In this document: positions 63,367-64,000 of the stretch, in pieces
Position numbering within the stretch: position 1 is the first letter of the stretch
Layout of the letters: every line of letters starts with the position of its first letter
Source of the DNA: Bradyrhizobium cytisi
GTDB taxonomy: Bacteria > Pseudomonadota > Alphaproteobacteria > Rhizobiales > Xanthobacteraceae
Reading direction: 5' to 3'
Length of the DNA: 64,000 nt
NCBI RefSeq assembly: GCF_008123515.1
Contig: NZ_VSSR01000075.1
Location: 1-64,000 of the forward strand
Position numbers and translations under genes: made by a program
Notes under the pieces: model-generated
The model's database searches: none
Seen by the model: only the letters and a program-made list of their open reading frames with translations
What the model was told of the DNA's origin: nothing

Positions 63367-63480
63367 ATTTTGTACGGCCAATATGCCAGCGACCTTCATT
63401 TCCTAAGGCAAAATGGCTATCTTGTCTATCGAACCACGGTCATGCGGGCTTTATCCTGAATTTCAGCCACAGGACACGCC

Positions 63481-64000
63481 ATGCCGAACATCCCGCCTCC
63501 TTTCTCCGCCCCCTATGCGCCCGACGACGCCGACATCGCCGCACGGCTCTTTCCATCGGCACATCTGAGCCCGCCGCAGGAGGCGCGGATCGACCGCACC
63601 GCGACCCGGCTGATCGAGGCGATCCGCAAGCGCGACGACCGGCTCGGCGGGGTCGAGGACATGCTGCGCGAGTTCGCACTCTCGACCAAGGAAGGCCTGG
63701 CGCTGATGGTGCTGGCGGAGGCGCTGCTGCGCGTGCCCGACGCACGTACCGCCGACCAGTTCATCGAGGACAAGCTCGGCGAGGGCGATTTCATCCATCA
63801 CGAGACCAAGTCCACGGCGTTCCTGGTCAACGCCTCCGCCTGGGCGCTCGGCCTCTCCGCGCGCGTGATCCAGCCCGGCGAGACACCGGACGGCACCATC
63901 GGCCGTCTCGTGAAGCGGCTGGGCGCGCCGGCCGTGCGCACCGCCACACGTCAGGCGATGCGGCTGATGGGCAATCATTTCGTGCTAGGGGAGACGATCG
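63481..64000 (+). CDS. putA: PutA proline dehydrogenase/P5C dehydrogenase, N-terminal part
   Basis: The first 173 residues of an open frame that runs off the window end. It starts MPNIPPPFSAPYAPDDADI (AGGA 7 bp upstream). FALSTKEGLALMVLAEALLRVPDA, DKLGEGDFIHHETKSTAFL and an ending in TRQAMRLMGNHFVLGETI are the arm and start of the proline dehydrogenase barrel of bifunctional PutA (over 1,000 residues when complete). The enzyme oxidises proline to glutamate at the membrane. The divergent Lrp-type gene supports the call. The catalytic parts are outside the window. Confidence 0.92.
   Translation, partial: MPNIPPPFSAPYAPDDADIAARLFPSAHLSPPQEARIDRTATRLIEAIRKRDDRLGGVEDMLREFALSTKEGLALMVLAEALLRVPDARTADQFIEDKLGEGDFIHHETKSTAFLVNASAWALGLSARVIQPGETPDGTIGRLVKRLGAPAVRTATRQAMRLMGNHFVLGETI

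Overview
The window reads as the chromosome of an alphaproteobacterium, most probably Bradyrhizobium (Nitrobacteraceae). Support: high GC outside the left end, a pimeloyl-CoA (pim) dicarboxylate operon beside a branched-chain-type ABC importer, tandem CYP153-type P450s, the rhizobial URC uracil-breakdown genes, and several families of palindromic intergenic repeats. The genus is an inference from gene content; no marker gene is present.

Positions 1 to about 8,260 are accessory DNA at the edge of a genomic island. There are two diverged copies of an integrase leader plus attachment core (1-241 and 5705-5966), one tyrosine integrase with an excisionase-like partner, a truncated IS66 transposase, two 3' halves of tRNA-Val (5963-6007 and 8018-8062) with homologous downstream DNA, a tRNA-Lys 3' remnant with its terminator, an RpiR regulator and a broken Hsp90-like ATPase/nuclease gene. 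This looks like repeated insertion at one tRNA-Val(CAC) locus whose 5' half lies left of the window.

8.4-19.7 kb is core-like: a methyltransferase, a GreA-type factor, small exported proteins, an animal-type haem peroxidase, an exported propeller-like protein, a ThDP enzyme, an L,D-transpeptidase and a threonine-synthase-like enzyme. 20.0-23.3 kb holds the URC operon (urc1, urc4, upp-like) behind a hairpin leader. 23.3-28.6 kb holds an M48 protease, a YjgN-type membrane protein and two CYP153 P450s. 28.8-34.8 kb holds a LysR regulator diverging from acyl-CoA dehydrogenase, CaiB/BaiF CoA-transferase and MaoC-like hydratase genes (an itaconate/C5-acid-like set), then a benzoylformate-decarboxylase-like enzyme. 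An SDR/MarR pair shares a palindromic operator at 35.6 kb.

37.7-52.7 kb is one functional block. A minus-strand livG-livF-livH-livM importer is followed by three paralogous binding proteins, each ending in its own terminator. An IclR regulator and a perfect 19-bp palindrome separate it from plus-strand pimF-pimA-pimC-pimD. The likely job is uptake, CoA activation and beta-oxidation of dicarboxylic or fatty acids.

52.8 kb to the end holds an SDR, a haemolysin-III family membrane protein, the YcjX/YcjF pair, a GT39 glycosyltransferase, a membrane [2Fe-2S] adenylate cyclase, sulfite dehydrogenase sorAB, a cold-shock protein, and a divergent Lrp-type regulator/putA pair, with putA cut by the window end. 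No CRISPR array, rRNA or intact tRNA was seen.
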